Below are positions 1 through 9,989 of a stretch of 64,000 bases of DNA, in pieces. The DNA lies in the NCBI RefSeq assembly GCF_003473485.1, contig NC_053044.1:5716501-5780500 (forward strand), given 5' to 3'. Every line of letters starts with the position of its first letter. The stretch's first letter is position 1. Below the pieces are notes generated by a model. It made no database searches. It was given only the letters and a program-made list of their open reading frames with translations, and was not told where the DNA came from. Source of the stretch: Medicago truncatula (taxonomy: Eukaryota > Streptophyta > Magnoliopsida > Fabales > Fabaceae). The translations under genes were made by a program, and so were the position numbers.

Positions 1-41
1 AAAAAAAAATTAAATTCAAACATTGAAAATTACGTTTTCTT

Positions 42-283
42 AAATTAGTCCCTATGTTAAATTGCATTTTTGGTTTTAGTCCCTATACTAACCCCAGTCA
101 TCAACTAGTGCCAACTCACGAAGTGCCACGTAATGCTCCGTTAGCCAACTCATCTTTTTTTTTACGGAATTGGACGGCAGGGACTAGATCCAAAATGTTT
201 GAAATACAGGCCGGTTTGTCTCGCAACAAAAAAACTTACAGGGACTAAAACCAAAAATGCACCAATTTACAGGGACCTTTCAC
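42..283. mobile_element. Inverted-repeat MITE-like element
   Basis: The two ends are inverted copies of about 35 bp. The left arm (about 48-84) reads 'gcatttttggttttagtccct' in part, and the right arm (about 238-275) holds the reverse complement 'agggactaaaaccaaaaatgc'. The interior is non-coding, and the short ORF across it is an artefact of the arms. Long-TIR elements with 'agtccct' ends are common in legume DNA. No target duplication could be fixed, so the exact ends are uncertain. Confidence 0.6.
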
Positions 284-482
284 TTATTTAAGCCTAAATA
301 AATTTATATATTTTTTTGTTCATAAATAAATTTATAATTAAAAAACATAGAAATATTAATTGGCAATTAAGACACACTTAAATGGAAATTAAAACCTTTT
401 TGGGGTTTGGTTTGTCAGAAAACAAAGTAATCTCATCTTCTTCCTTAACACATAATTGGCTTCACCTTCGAGAAAGAAATCA

Positions 483-1251
483 ATGGCTACAAAAAGTGAC
501 AAGGTTAGTAACAGTAACTATATTTCCGATGACATTTCCTTTTCTATTCTTTCCAAATTACCCCTCAAATCTCTCAATCGATTTACCTGTGCCTCCAAAT
601 CTTGGTCTCTTTTATTTCAAAACCCTAATTTCATGCAATTGTTCCGCACCAATTTCATATTTATGCATCGCTCATTGTATGATCACACCTTTCTCATCCT
701 ATATATAAAGGAGATATTGCCACATCCTCAAGATGGTTCCAATCTGTATTTGCTCTCTGCTGAGGAATTTAAGGAGGTATTGTCAATTTGAAATGGCCAG
801 TTTCAAATTTCAACAGGATGAGGTATAAACTGATATGTTGGATTCTGGTATTAATGATGTGCTTTGTTTCTCTGATCTTGATCAACAGTTTATTGCATTA
901 TGGAATCCAGCTACTAAGGAATTGGAAAATGTTCCTTCTAACCCGGCTGAGTCTTTACCTTTTAATACTGTTTGGTTTTGTCTTCATGGGTATGGTTATG
1001 ACCCTATTAATGACGACTATAAGATCATTCGTCGTGTTTATGTTAATCAATATAAACCTCACGACGATGTTGATTGGACTTATCTCCCAACCATACCACG
1101 CCCTTTTTGGGAGATTTATCTATTGGAAGAGACTTGATTTGGAAATGCCTACAAGTATGTGTACTTGAATGGACTGTGTCATTGGTGGGCGAATAGAGAT
1201 ATAGATGATGCATACATGGTTTCTTTTAACTTGAGCAATGAGAACTTCTAA
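483..1251 (+). pseudogene. F-box protein pseudogene (legume F-box / F-box-associated type)
   Basis: The ATG at 483 opens a typical F-box: DDISFSILSKLPLKSLNRF followed by CASKSWSLLFQNPNF. This domain binds SKP1 in SCF ubiquitin ligases. The frame ends at a stop at 789-791. The F-box-associated region resumes in another frame (about 829-1137: DVLCFSDL, LWNPATKELENVP, YGYDPINDDYKIIR). An in-frame TGA at 1135-1137 then interrupts it, after which YKYVYLNGLCHWW continues to about 1251. Family members usually have 350-400 residues, so this one has lost its C-terminal part as well. Frame breaks around 785-830, the internal stop and the truncation make it a pseudogene. F-box genes of this sort are greatly expanded in Medicago. 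Confidence 0.75.
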
Positions 1252-2431
1252 TGTTAACAGAACTGAAAACTATTTCAGTCTAGATTGGATCAATATAGTT
1301 TTCAATATATCAGAACTGTAATGTTATAATGTATCAATATAGTTTTCAATATAATTATGAGAACCTAAGATCCAATCTAGACATCGAGAAAGGGGCAGTG
1401 CTCGCGATCAGCTTCTAAGTTTTAGGAACATACAAAATACTATGATGTCTTTATCAATTCAATAATTTTAGGGAATTTGTGTTACTGTTTTATATGTTAT
1501 CTTTTTGGATCTCTCCTATTTCTATGCTAATAAAGTAAATATTTTGTCCTAATTCCCTATTTAAACTAATCTCCAACACAATTCAGGAAAAGTACAATAT
1601 TTTGCTTCAACTCATTGTCTCGTGATCAAGTTTCCAAATCCATACCATAAAAACAGCCAAAGGCAAGCAACTAAAAAAATGATAGAACAATCTCTACACA
1701 AACACATTTGTTTCCTCGATCAGATTATACAGCACCACAAATGGTCAAAGCCTTTCAACTCTCATGTGGTGATCCCAACGATAATTCTAATCTTCTTCTC
1801 TTTCGGGAGCCAGACCACATGGCAGGAGCATTTTCTGCACAAAAGGTATAAATTGTCAAATTAGAATATAAAGAGATAGGTGAGATTATAAAGGAATGTT
1901 ATCCATATTTCAATCAATGATGAATGAAGTAATGTAAAATAAAAATTTGACTAAACCCAAGAGTGATATGGAGGTCATGGGTTCAACTCCCCACAGTAAC
2001 AACAACAGCTAATATTTGTCATTTAAAATAAAAAACTAAAATAAACCCTTCTGGTTCTCCAAAGATTAGGTGTCACTACATTCATCCTGCAAATATTTGT
2101 CCCCAGATTAATTCTTTAAATATTGAGATGTCACCACTATAATCCATATGGATTTTTATAATGTTGAGGAACTTATTTGATGAAAAATTATTAAGAAGAT
2201 AATTAAAATTGAGATTTTACACAAAAACGGAAAAGAGTCAAATCATAAATCGTGCAATTGTTAACATCCATATATGCATATAAGTTCATATGCATATAAA
2301 TAGCATAAAACAGAAAATCTCAAATCACAGCTTTACAAGTCTTACAAACTCGTAACTTACAATTCACAAGTCACAAACAAAACAACTAACGTTACTAAAA
2401 TAACTAACATTAGTAAAACAACCAAGAATGC

Positions 2432-2734
2432 CTAATCGCCAGTCTCTTCTAGAGGGGGCATATCATGACTAGGAGTATTATTTTCCTTCACAATCCATTC
2501 CTTCTTAAACATGTTATTGGTAGTGGGTTGTGAGCTAAACCTTCTTTTAAAAATGTTTTTGGAGCTGTCAACAACACCCTCCACTTCACTGCTATCGCTT
2601 TTTTCAGTAAGTTCTATACAATCACTCCTATTTCCAAGACGGGAGAGTGAGTAGCTTGTTTCTATAGCGAAGGATATTCTTAGGCTTGTTTCTATAACTA
2701 AGGACGGGAAAGTGAGTAGCAGCAAATGCCTCAC
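2432..2734 (-). pseudogene. Degenerate copy of an unrecognised small gene (copy A)
   Basis: The reading frame shares the stretch GNRSDCIEL, SSEVEGVVD, SKNIFK and RFSSQPTTNNMFKK with the better copy at 7525-7794. Its N-terminal part is frame-shifted relative to that copy (the sense of SATHSPVLSY is lost), and about 40 plus 30 bases present in copy B are missing near 2460-2510. I do not recognise the family; the protein is short, polar and has no visible domain. It lies 3' of the SF3B5 copy on the same strand. It is probably a relic. Confidence 0.4.
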
Positions 2735-3227
2735 CAGTAAACAAGTTTTCTTCTAACCCGCAAGAAGAAAACAGGTTCTTTTCCTAACCCTAGCATGTGC
2801 GCCACACGACCACCACCCCTAATCAGAATCGCAGAAACTCCAGAAAGATCCAGATCATTCAATTCAACAATTGACAGTGGCGATTCCACCCAATTTCAAC
2901 AAAATCCGATTTTTGTGTACTCTTAGTGGCTGAGGGCAAGCAAAGATGTACAATTGTGTGATTGTATGGTTTAAAAAGTGATTTTGACTACCATGCATAA
3001 GAGATCTAATAATATGGTAACACTTCAATCAAAAAGGAACTAAACTAGTGACAAAAATCTTTGGAAGACTAAAATGACTTTCAAAGATTTTTGTCACTAG
3101 TTTAAGCTCAATTTTCATCAGCATTATTGTTTACGCTCAATTTCTCCAAAACAAAGAAAAGAATTGAAAAATCAGAAAATGACTTTCAAACAATCTCCAT
3201 TCCCCAAATTGTGGTGCTAAAAAAGAG

Positions 3228-3610
3228 TCTGAAAAAGTTGTCTGAGGTTATTATTCCATGCCCCTCTGTTCCCTTCTTAAACTAAAATATTAATACACCT
3301 CTCTTTCCTTACCCTACTGGTACAAATCTGGTATTTTATTGAATAGGGATATGAATCCCAACCCAAAGGCCCAATTCTCTGTCAAATCGCTTGAACATCT
3401 CTTTCTTTTCGTATCCTATTATTTCTAAATCACGGTCTGCCTCTCTAGCTAAGCCTACCATTTCCAAATAACCGACCAGAGTTTGGGTACCAACACTCTC
3501 CTCGTCGCCTATTTGTGGCAAACGCTTTAGCATCACAGCAGACTCCTAATCCTCTCCGCTATTTTGCTATTCCCTGCTATGGCAGCACAGCACTACTGAC
3601 AACACATGTA
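3228..3610 (-). other. Segment unique to copy A carrying a 66-codon ORF of unknown origin
   Basis: Copy B joins 'aaaaaagag' directly to 'catgtaatcaaaat' (about 8340-8355), whereas copy A has some 380 extra bases between the same words. Both junctions share 'gag', which fits a microhomology deletion in copy B or an insertion in copy A. The segment holds a minus-strand ORF (3336-3536) with a charged, ordered-looking sequence (LPQIGDEESVGTQTLVGYL, then EMVGLAREADRDLEIIGYEK). I do not recognise it. It may be a fragment of a captured gene or transposon protein. Confidence 0.45.
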
Positions 3611-3774
3611 TTGAGCATATAATCAAAATAAAAAAATCAGCCTACTACAAGTTGATGTATCAAACTATGCAATCTTAACCTAACCAAGTTCAATGTTTTG
3701 ACATCATAAAGTGGGAAAAATATTGTCTGTGTTTGATGAAAGAAAATAGTAACGATCTAGGCATTGAACATGAA

Positions 3775-4020
3775 TCAAATTGAAAAGTAGTGAATAAAAA
3801 TTACCTGCATAAAAGTGTAACGCTGTCTACCAATAGATTCGTTTTGAGCAATAGAAAAGTAAGAAAGTAAAGGGTAATGGCCAATATACGAAGCATAGCT
3901 ATCACGTTGAATATTCACAGCCCATTCAAATCTATTGATATCAGCATGACCAGTTCCAACATATTTAGCTTGCAGATGCTCGAGTTGGGAATTTATGTTA
4001 AACCTATCACTCGCCTGCAT
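3775..4020 (-). CDS. SF3B5: Splicing factor 3B subunit 5 (SF3b10), C-terminally truncated copy A
   Basis: Residues 1-72 match the very conserved SF3b5/SF3b10 family, a small subunit of the U2 snRNP SF3b complex that supports branch-point recognition: MQASDRFNINSQLEHLQ, KYVGTGHADINRFEW, RDSYASYIGHYPLLSYF. The family is about 86-87 residues long and ends in a conserved KMLLPCG-type tail. Here the exon ends after residue 72 at a good donor (CAG|GTAATT, coding part 3805-4020), and no exon for the tail was found downstream on this strand. Without splicing the frame runs 9 codons into the intron (VIFIHYFSI). Family Glu positions are Gln here (IAQNES, GRQRY). Either a truncated paralogue or a pseudogene. 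Confidence 0.8.
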   Translation of the reverse strand: MQASDRFNINSQLEHLQAKYVGTGHADINRFEWAVNIQRDSYASYIGHYPLLSYFSIAQNESIGRQRYTFMQVIFIHYFSI

Positions 4021-4389
4021 ATTGTCTCTCGTTCTTCTTCGTTCAAGGTAATGAAGCAGGCTTCACAATTAGGTTTAAATAATAAGTAAATGATTCCTCT
4101 TTCCCTGTAAATAAAGAAACAGACTGTCAAAAGATAGTGAAAAATATAAAGAACTCCATATAGAATTATTTTGCAAAAAAGCGTATCAGACTATCAATAG
4201 CCAACGGTAGACACAGACATACTCCATCAATTTAAGTCAGAGATGTAGAATATTGATATGTTTGGTTTTACAGTACCTTCACAATATTAGTATCTCACAA
4301 CAAAGAATATACCTTTTATTATATACAGCCAACTAACTACATCGGCGGACAATGATGAGTGATAACTTATAAGGAGAGACACCGAAGCC

Positions 4390-4616
4390 CAGTGGCGGAG
4401 CCAGGAATATTGTAAAGCCCGGGCAAAAAAAATTTGCAACACATTTATAGGGCGTACATAAGAAATTGCAAGCAAATAATAAAAAATGTAAAGAAATTGT
4501 CCAATTTATAGGGGTTTATATAAGAAATTCATAGGGATTTACACAAGAAATTGTCAAAAAATTGGCGCGGAGCCCGGGCGAGTGCCCAGGGTCGCCGGGC
4601 CATAGAACCGCCCCTG
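4390..4616. mobile_element. hAT-type MITE with 8-bp target duplication
   Basis: The element starts CAGTGGCGGAGCC and ends with the inverted form of CAGGGGCGGTTC. It is flanked on both sides by ccgaagcc (4382-4389 and 4617-4624), an 8-bp duplication as made by hAT transposases. The interior is non-coding and contains 'gcccgggc' words near both ends. It lies in what would be the 5' leader intron of SF3B5 copy A; the corresponding part of copy B is absent. Confidence 0.8.
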
Positions 4617-5180
4617 CCGAAGCCTAACCAAACAGGGAAGAAAAAATGCAGCTCAGTTTCAACACTAACACCTAGCATCTCTACTTCTCTCACTAATTGT
4701 CTCAACTTTCTTTCTTTTATATAAATCACTTTTCCTTCTCTCTTAAATCAATTCACCCTCTATCACAACCAATCTCTTCTTAAGCCTTCACTTCTCTAAC
4801 TTTTCTTTATTGTTCACATCACATTGTTAACATTCAAACTATATGTTATGGGACTTTGGTATCCTTCTCAAAGGGTAGTATCTTCGAATACTTATGAAAA
4901 TAAGTTGAAAACAGCTTATGAACATGTCATAAGCTGTTTTCATAAGTTATTGCCAAACAACTTATGCCAGTATATAAGAGCAAATAGATGAATTCAAACA
5001 CTACCAAAACCTACAAAATCTCCATGAAAGACTAATCATAAAATAAAATCAATTATCGTTACAAGTAAAAGTAGTTCTTATTCTTAAAACCTAACATATT
5101 ATAGTAAAAACAAACAAAAGAGAATCGTGTGCCATAGAAAGTAAAAACGGAAGAAAAGTGAAATTTGGAATTTGACTTAC

Positions 5181-5275
5181 GGTTACAGAAGCTTCAATCC
5201 TTTGAACAGTGTTGCGATTTGGGAACGGTGAAGATCAGAGGGATTTGGGAACGGTGAAGATCAGGGTTTAGATTG
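5181..5275 (-). other. Probable non-coding first exon of SF3B5 copy A
   Basis: On the minus strand the sequence 'cttcaatcctttgaac' region (read in reverse) ends at a strong donor, CTGTAACC|GTAAGT, at 5180/5181. Copy B has the same arrangement at 9518 (CTGTAACT|GTAAGT). The coding exon begins about 1.1 kb downstream at 4020. A leader intron is thus likely. The transcription start is not defined. The promoter side (5280-5560) is AT-rich with no certain TATA box. Confidence 0.45.
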
Positions 5276-5615
5276 TAACCATATATATGATTTTTATTAG
5301 CAAAATTACCATATACTCCTCCAAAATAGTGAGATTATCGGATTAATTAAGGACATATTTGTAAAATTAACGAACATTGGTTTTATTAAATAATAAATAT
5401 AATAATAAAATAAAAATAAATAGCGGAAAGACCGGCACGATGTCAGTCTGTCCATATTTTTTAAAACTTTTACATTTCTTCCATATTATTTTAAACCTTT
5501 GTGACTTTTGATATATCTATGCACCTTTTGGATACAAGTCCCACCATACGTGTATATATATAATGAGTGATTGAAGTTCTTCCTATCTCAAAATTGATTT
5601 CTTCTTCAATACAAA

Positions 5616-5870
5616 ATGAATCATCAACCAAATCATAAAATCTCCTCCCAAAATCCTGCTATATCTAACTTCCATGACGAGAATAGAATTACTCTAACAA
5701 ATCTGTTCAACAATATTAGAGTTTTACATAATCATGATTTTGAGGCTATTTCTACAAATAGATCAATTATAATCAACTTGAGTAAAGTTTTAAACTTAGT
5801 TCGTATCTTTGTTAAGTCTTTTCCATGTAATATGCGCATAATGAATAGGGATATTTGGTCAAGCTTATGA
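5616..5870 (+). CDS. Unrecognised ORF, duplicated in copy B
   Basis: The ATG at 5616 opens an 84-codon frame (MNHQPNHKISSQNPAISNF, DENRITLTNLF). Its first 35 codons recur at 9877 with few changes, which shows they belong to the duplicated block; in copy B a transposon interrupts the frame. After codon 35 only this copy continues. No domain is recognised. Conservation of the frame between copies is weak evidence for coding. Confidence 0.3.
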   Translation: MNHQPNHKISSQNPAISNFHDENRITLTNLFNNIRVLHNHDFEAISTNRSIIINLSKVLNLVRIFVKSFPCNMRIMNRDIWSSL

Positions 5871-5937
5871 AATTTTAGAGTGATGATGCATTTGCAAATT
5901 TAGTATTTAGCAATAGCATTGGGTAGCATACATACAT

Positions 5938-6213
5938 ATGAGGATTATCTGGTCACCAATTTATCGAAGCACAAAACACTGCCAAAATTTAGAGGCATGG
6001 TCCAGGACATTTGCAAAGGATTCTCAAATTACTCATAATCCATTCATAGTAAAACTTCTCCATGACAATAACAAAACTGTCATTACCACTGTCAAGGACA
6101 TCGAAATTAACCATCTTTATCAATTCAATCATTTTAGGGAATGTGTTACTGGTTTATATGTTATCTTTTTGGAGGGTATTGTCTCTCCTATTTCTATGCC
6201 TAGATTAAAGTAA
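5938..6213 (+). CDS. Unrecognised ORF fragment at the duplication junction
   Basis: A 91-codon frame (STKHCQNLEAWSRTFAKDS, NKTVITTVKDIEINHLYQF) begins in single-copy sequence and runs into the start of duplicated copy B at about 6118. Copy A at 1452 holds only the last third, with a frame change. Composition looks protein-like but I do not recognise the family, and it could be a relic of a larger gene cut by the duplication. Confidence 0.25.
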   Translation: MRIIWSPIYRSTKHCQNLEAWSRTFAKDSQITHNPFIVKLLHDNNKTVITTVKDIEINHLYQFNHFRECVTGLYVIFLEGIVSPISMPRLK

Positions 6214-6697
6214 ATAGTTTGTCCTGATTCCCTATTTATACTAATCTCCAACACAATTCATGAAAAGTACAATATTTTGCTTTAACTCATTGTCTCGTGA
6301 TCAAGTTTCCAAAGCTCCATACCATAAAAACAGACAAAGTTAAGCAACCAAAACAAATGATAGAACAATCTCTAAACAAACACATTTGTTTCCTCGATCA
6401 AATTATAAAGTACAACAAATGGTCAAAGCCTTTCAACTCTCCTGTGATGATCCAACGACAATTCTAATCTTCTTCTCTTTCAGGAGCCAGACCACATGGC
6501 AGGAGCATTTTCTGCACAAAAGGTAGAAATTGTCAAATTAGAACATGAAGTGCTAGGTGAGATTATAAAGTATCAGGAATGTTATTCATATTTCAATCAA
6601 GTAATGTAAACTAAAAATTGAATAAACCCAAGTGAGATTATAAAGTAACAGGAATGTTATCCATATTTCAATCAATCAAGTAATGTAAAATAAAAAA

Positions 6698-6885
6698 GAG
6701 GTATGTTGTTATTTGAACAACCACTTTTTGTACAACTTATGGTACAACCAAGAATATAGAAAGAAATGTATGTCTTGACACGAAAACCAAAGCAATACAG
6801 AGAGAAAGCAAGGGCATAATGAGTTTATGAGAGAGAGGGTTGTCCCAAAAGTTGTAAGAAAATGATTGTACAAATATCATTTCTC
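6698..6885. mobile_element. MITE with 9-bp target duplication (family of 11898-12078)
   Basis: The ends are imperfect inverted repeats: the left reads 'ttatttgaacaaccac' and the right end, reversed, reads GAGAAATGATATTTGTACAA. The same terminal sequence opens the element at 11898. It is flanked by aataaaaaa at 6689-6697 and 6886-6894. Copy A has a single 'aataaaaat' at the matching place (about 1938-1947), so the empty site is visible. A 9-bp duplication suggests a Mutator-type origin. Confidence 0.75.
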
Positions 6886-7524
6886 AATAAAAAAATGAAT
6901 AAACCCAGGAGAGATAAGGAGGTCATGGGTTCAACTCCCCACAGTAACAACAACTGCTAATATTTATCATTTAAAAAAAAACTAAAATAAACCCTTTTGG
7001 TTCTCCAAAGATTAGGGTGTCACTACATTCATCCTCCAAATATTTTTGTCACCAAATGAATTCTTCAAATATTGAGATGTCACCACTTTAATCGATATGG
7101 ATTTTTATAATGTTGAAGAACTTATTTGATGAAAAATTCTTAAGAAGGTAATTAAAATTGAGATTTTACACAAAAACGGAAAAGAGTCAATTCATAAATC
7201 GTGCAATTGTTAACACCCATATATGCATATAAACTCATGCATATAAATAGCATAAGACAGAAAATCTTAAATCACATTTAAAATACTTATGTAAATTAAA
7301 ATTGGTAAGCATAAGGAAGTCAAAAAATGAAGTCTTACAAACTCAAAACTTACAACTTCACAACTGACAAACAAAACAACTAACGTTAGTGAAAACAACC
7401 AAGATCGCCAATCTCTTCTAGAGGGGGCATATCATGGCCACCCTCATGCTCTATAACATCATGTTCAAAGGGACTAGGAGTATTATTTTCCGTCACAATC
7501 CATCCATTATTAGATGAGACATCA

Positions 7525-7794
7525 TCAAATTACATCCTTCTTAAACATGTTATTGGTAGTGGGTTGTGAGCTAAACCTTATCTTAAAAATGTTTTTGGAC
7601 CTGTCAACAACACCCTCCACTTCACTGCTTTCTCTTTTTTCAGCAAGTTCTATACAATCACTCCTATTTCCAAGACATTTTGGGCTTTTTCTTTTATAGC
7701 GAAGGATATTCTTAGGCTTGTTTCTATAGCTAAGGACGGGAGAGTGAGTAGCAGAATATGCCTCACCAGTAGCAACGTGAGAATTTGAAGCCAT
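7525..7794 (-). CDS. Unrecognised small protein gene (copy B)
   Basis: An ATG at 7794 opens 89 codons: MASNSHVATGEAYSATHSP, VLSYRNKPKNILRYKRKSP, then SSEVEGVVD and RFSSQPTTNNMFKK. In the original frame it stops at 7525, but a +/-1 shift continues with NGWIVTENNTPSPFEHD and DMPPLEEIGDL to about 7400, so there may be a frameshift or an intron. The basic N-terminal half and acidic C-terminal half have no domain I recognise. The gene is 3' of SF3B5 copy B on the same strand, and copy A (2432-2734) is more decayed. Confidence 0.4.
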   Translation of the reverse strand: MASNSHVATGEAYSATHSPVLSYRNKPKNILRYKRKSPKCLGNRSDCIELAEKRESSEVEGVVDRSKNIFKIRFSSQPTTNNMFKKDVI

Positions 7795-8519
7795 TTGGTT
7801 AACAATGAAAACAGAGAAGAACAGGAAGAATTGGTCATGAGAACCAAAAAACCATATTTCTAAACGAGTTTTCTTCTAACCCGCATGAAGAAAACAAGTT
7901 CTTTTCCTAATCCTAGCATGCGGGCCGCGCAACCACCACCCCTAATCAGAATCGCAAAAACTCCAGAAAGATCCAGGTCATTCAATTCAATGATTGACAG
8001 TGGTGATTCCACCCAATTTCAACAAAATCCGATTTTTGAGTACTCTTAGTCGCTGAGGGCAAGCAAAGTTGTACAATTGTGTGATTGTAGGTTTAAAAAG
8101 TGATTTTGACTACCATGCTTAAGAGAGATAATATGGTAACACTTCAAGCAAAAAGGAACTAAACTAGTGACAAAAATCTTTGTAAGACTAAAATAACTTT
8201 CAAAGATTTTTGTAACTAGTTTAAGCTCAATTTTCATCAGCATTATTGTTTAAGCTCAATTTCTCCAAAACAAAGAAAAGAATTGAAAAATCAGAAAATG
8301 ACTTTCAAACAATCTCCATTCCCCAAATTGTGGTGCTAAAAAAGAGCATGTAATCAAAATATGCAATCTTAATAAACAAATCAGCCTATTACAAGTTGGA
8401 TGTGTCAAACTATGCAATCTTAACCTAACCAAGTTCAATGTTTTGACATCATAAAGTGCGAAAAATATTGTCTATGTTTGATGAAAGAAAATAGTAACGA
8501 TCTAGGCATTAAACATGAA

Positions 8520-8765
8520 TCAAATTGAAAAGTAGTGAATAAAAATTACCTGCATAAAAGTGTAACGCTGTCTACCAATAGATTCATTTTGAGCAATAGA
8601 AAAGTAAGAAAGTAAAGGGTAATGGCCAATATACGAAGCATAGCTATCACGTTGAATATTCACAGCCCATTCAAATCTGTTGATATCAGCATGACCAGTT
8701 CCAACATATTTAGCTTGCAGATGCTCGAGTTGGGAATTTATGTTAAACCTATCACTCGCCTGCAT
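8520..8765 (-). CDS. SF3B5: Splicing factor 3B subunit 5 (SF3b10), C-terminally truncated copy B
   Basis: The translated protein is identical to copy A over all 81 codons, including the intron-encoded tail; by eye the DNA differs at only two synonymous sites, fewer than in the flanking intron. The coding exon is 8550-8765, with the donor CAG|GTAATT at 8549/8550. On the minus strand an acceptor TTATAG lies directly before AGGCAATATG, so the start codon sits 7 bases into this exon. The family's last 15 residues are again missing. Both copies share the Glu-to-Gln changes, so these predate the duplication. A functional full-length gene presumably lies elsewhere. Confidence 0.8.
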   Translation of the reverse strand: MQASDRFNINSQLEHLQAKYVGTGHADINRFEWAVNIQRDSYASYIGHYPLLSYFSIAQNESIGRQRYTFMQVIFIHYFSI

Positions 8766-9517
8766 ATTGCCTCTATAATTAACAAGTCACAAAAGAGTCA
8801 CGAACTGGAACTGAAACGAACAAATCAATAACAAGCTCACTTGGCAAAATAGATATATAACATTTAAGGAAAATGCTAAATATAGCGAATGAAAATTAGT
8901 GAAAATATGCGAAGGAGTCACAGCCGTTGATCAAAACTAGTACTAAGCTATTAAATTAATAGTATTTCCCACTCAAAGTGTGAACCAAGTAACTGTAAAT
9001 TATATGAAAATTGTGGAAAAGTAAGAACTCATAATTAAAAATTGAGCTTAACTTCTTCACTTCTCTAACTTTTCCTTATTGTTCACATCACATTGTTAAC
9101 ATTCAAACTATATTTTATCACCATAATTATTCAGGGTTTGGCCGGGGACTTTGGTATCCTTCTCAAAGGGTAAATGGGAAAATCAAGTTAAATCAGTATC
9201 TTCGATGACTTATGAAAATAAGCTGAAAACACCTTATTAACATGTCATAAGCTGTTTCAATAAGTTCTTGGCAAACAACTTATGGCAGTATACAAGAGCA
9301 AATACATCAATTCAAACACTACCAAAACCTACAAAATCTCCATAAAATAAAATCACTTTTCATTACAAGTAAAAGTAGTTCTTATTCTTAAAACCTAACA
9401 TATTATAGTAAAAACAAATCAAAATATCATAGATGAATTATGAAATTGAACTACCCTGTTTGATTGAATCGTGTGCCATAGAAAGTAAAAACGGAAGAAA
9501 AGTGAAATTTGACTTAC

Positions 9518-9605
9518 AGTTACAGAAGCTTCAATCCTTTGAACAGTGTTGCGATTTGGGAACGGTGAAAGATCAGAGGGATTCGGGCACGGTGAAGATC
9601 AGGGT
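9518..9605 (-). other. Probable non-coding first exon of SF3B5 copy B
   Basis: This is the counterpart of 5181-5275, with the donor CTGTAACT|GTAAGT at 9517/9518. The shared leader exon, donor and upstream sequence mean that the promoter region was duplicated along with the gene. Confidence 0.4.
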
Positions 9606-9876
9606 TTAGATTGTAACAATATATATGATTTTTATTACCAAAATTACCATATACTCCTCCAAATTAGTGAGATTTTCGGATTAACTAAGGACATATTTGT
9701 AAAATTAACGAATATTGGTTTTATTAAATAAATAAATATAAAAATAAATAGCGAAAAGACCGGCACGATGTCCGTCTGTCCATATTCTTTTAAACTTTTG
9801 CATCTCTTTCATATTATTTTAAACCTTTGTGACTTTTTCCTATCTCAAAAATTGATTGTTTCTTCTTCAATACAAA

Positions 9877-9989
9877 ATGAATCATCAACCAAATTCTCAT
9901 AAAATCTCTTTCCAAAATTCTGCTATATCTAACTTCCATGACGAGAATAGAATTACTCTCACAAATCTGTTCAACCAGATTAAAGTTTT
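9877..9989 (+). pseudogene. Copy B of the MNHQPN ORF, broken by a transposon
   Basis: The frame opens MNHQPNSHKISFQNSAISNF and matches 5616-5725 until the insertion at 9990. The rest of the frame up to 10071 is transposon sequence. The downstream remnant at 11773 is out of context. Confidence 0.35.

Larger units (their letters stand above)
1452..5753. repeat. Segmental duplication, copy A
   Basis: This block is repeated, in the same order and orientation, at about 6118-11800. The match starts in 'tatcaattcaat' at 1452 (6118 in copy B) and ends just past 'cataattttgagg' like sequence near 5750 (about 11800 in copy B). Landmarks shared by both: 'ccataccataaaaacag' (1642 and 6318), the small minus-strand gene (2432-2734 and 7525-7794), the SF3B5 exon (3775-4020 and 8520-8765), its leader exon, and the ORF opening MNHQPN. 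Copy A alone holds 3228-3610 and a hAT-type MITE at 4390-4616. The copies differ by scattered substitutions of a few percent and many indels. Confidence 0.9.
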
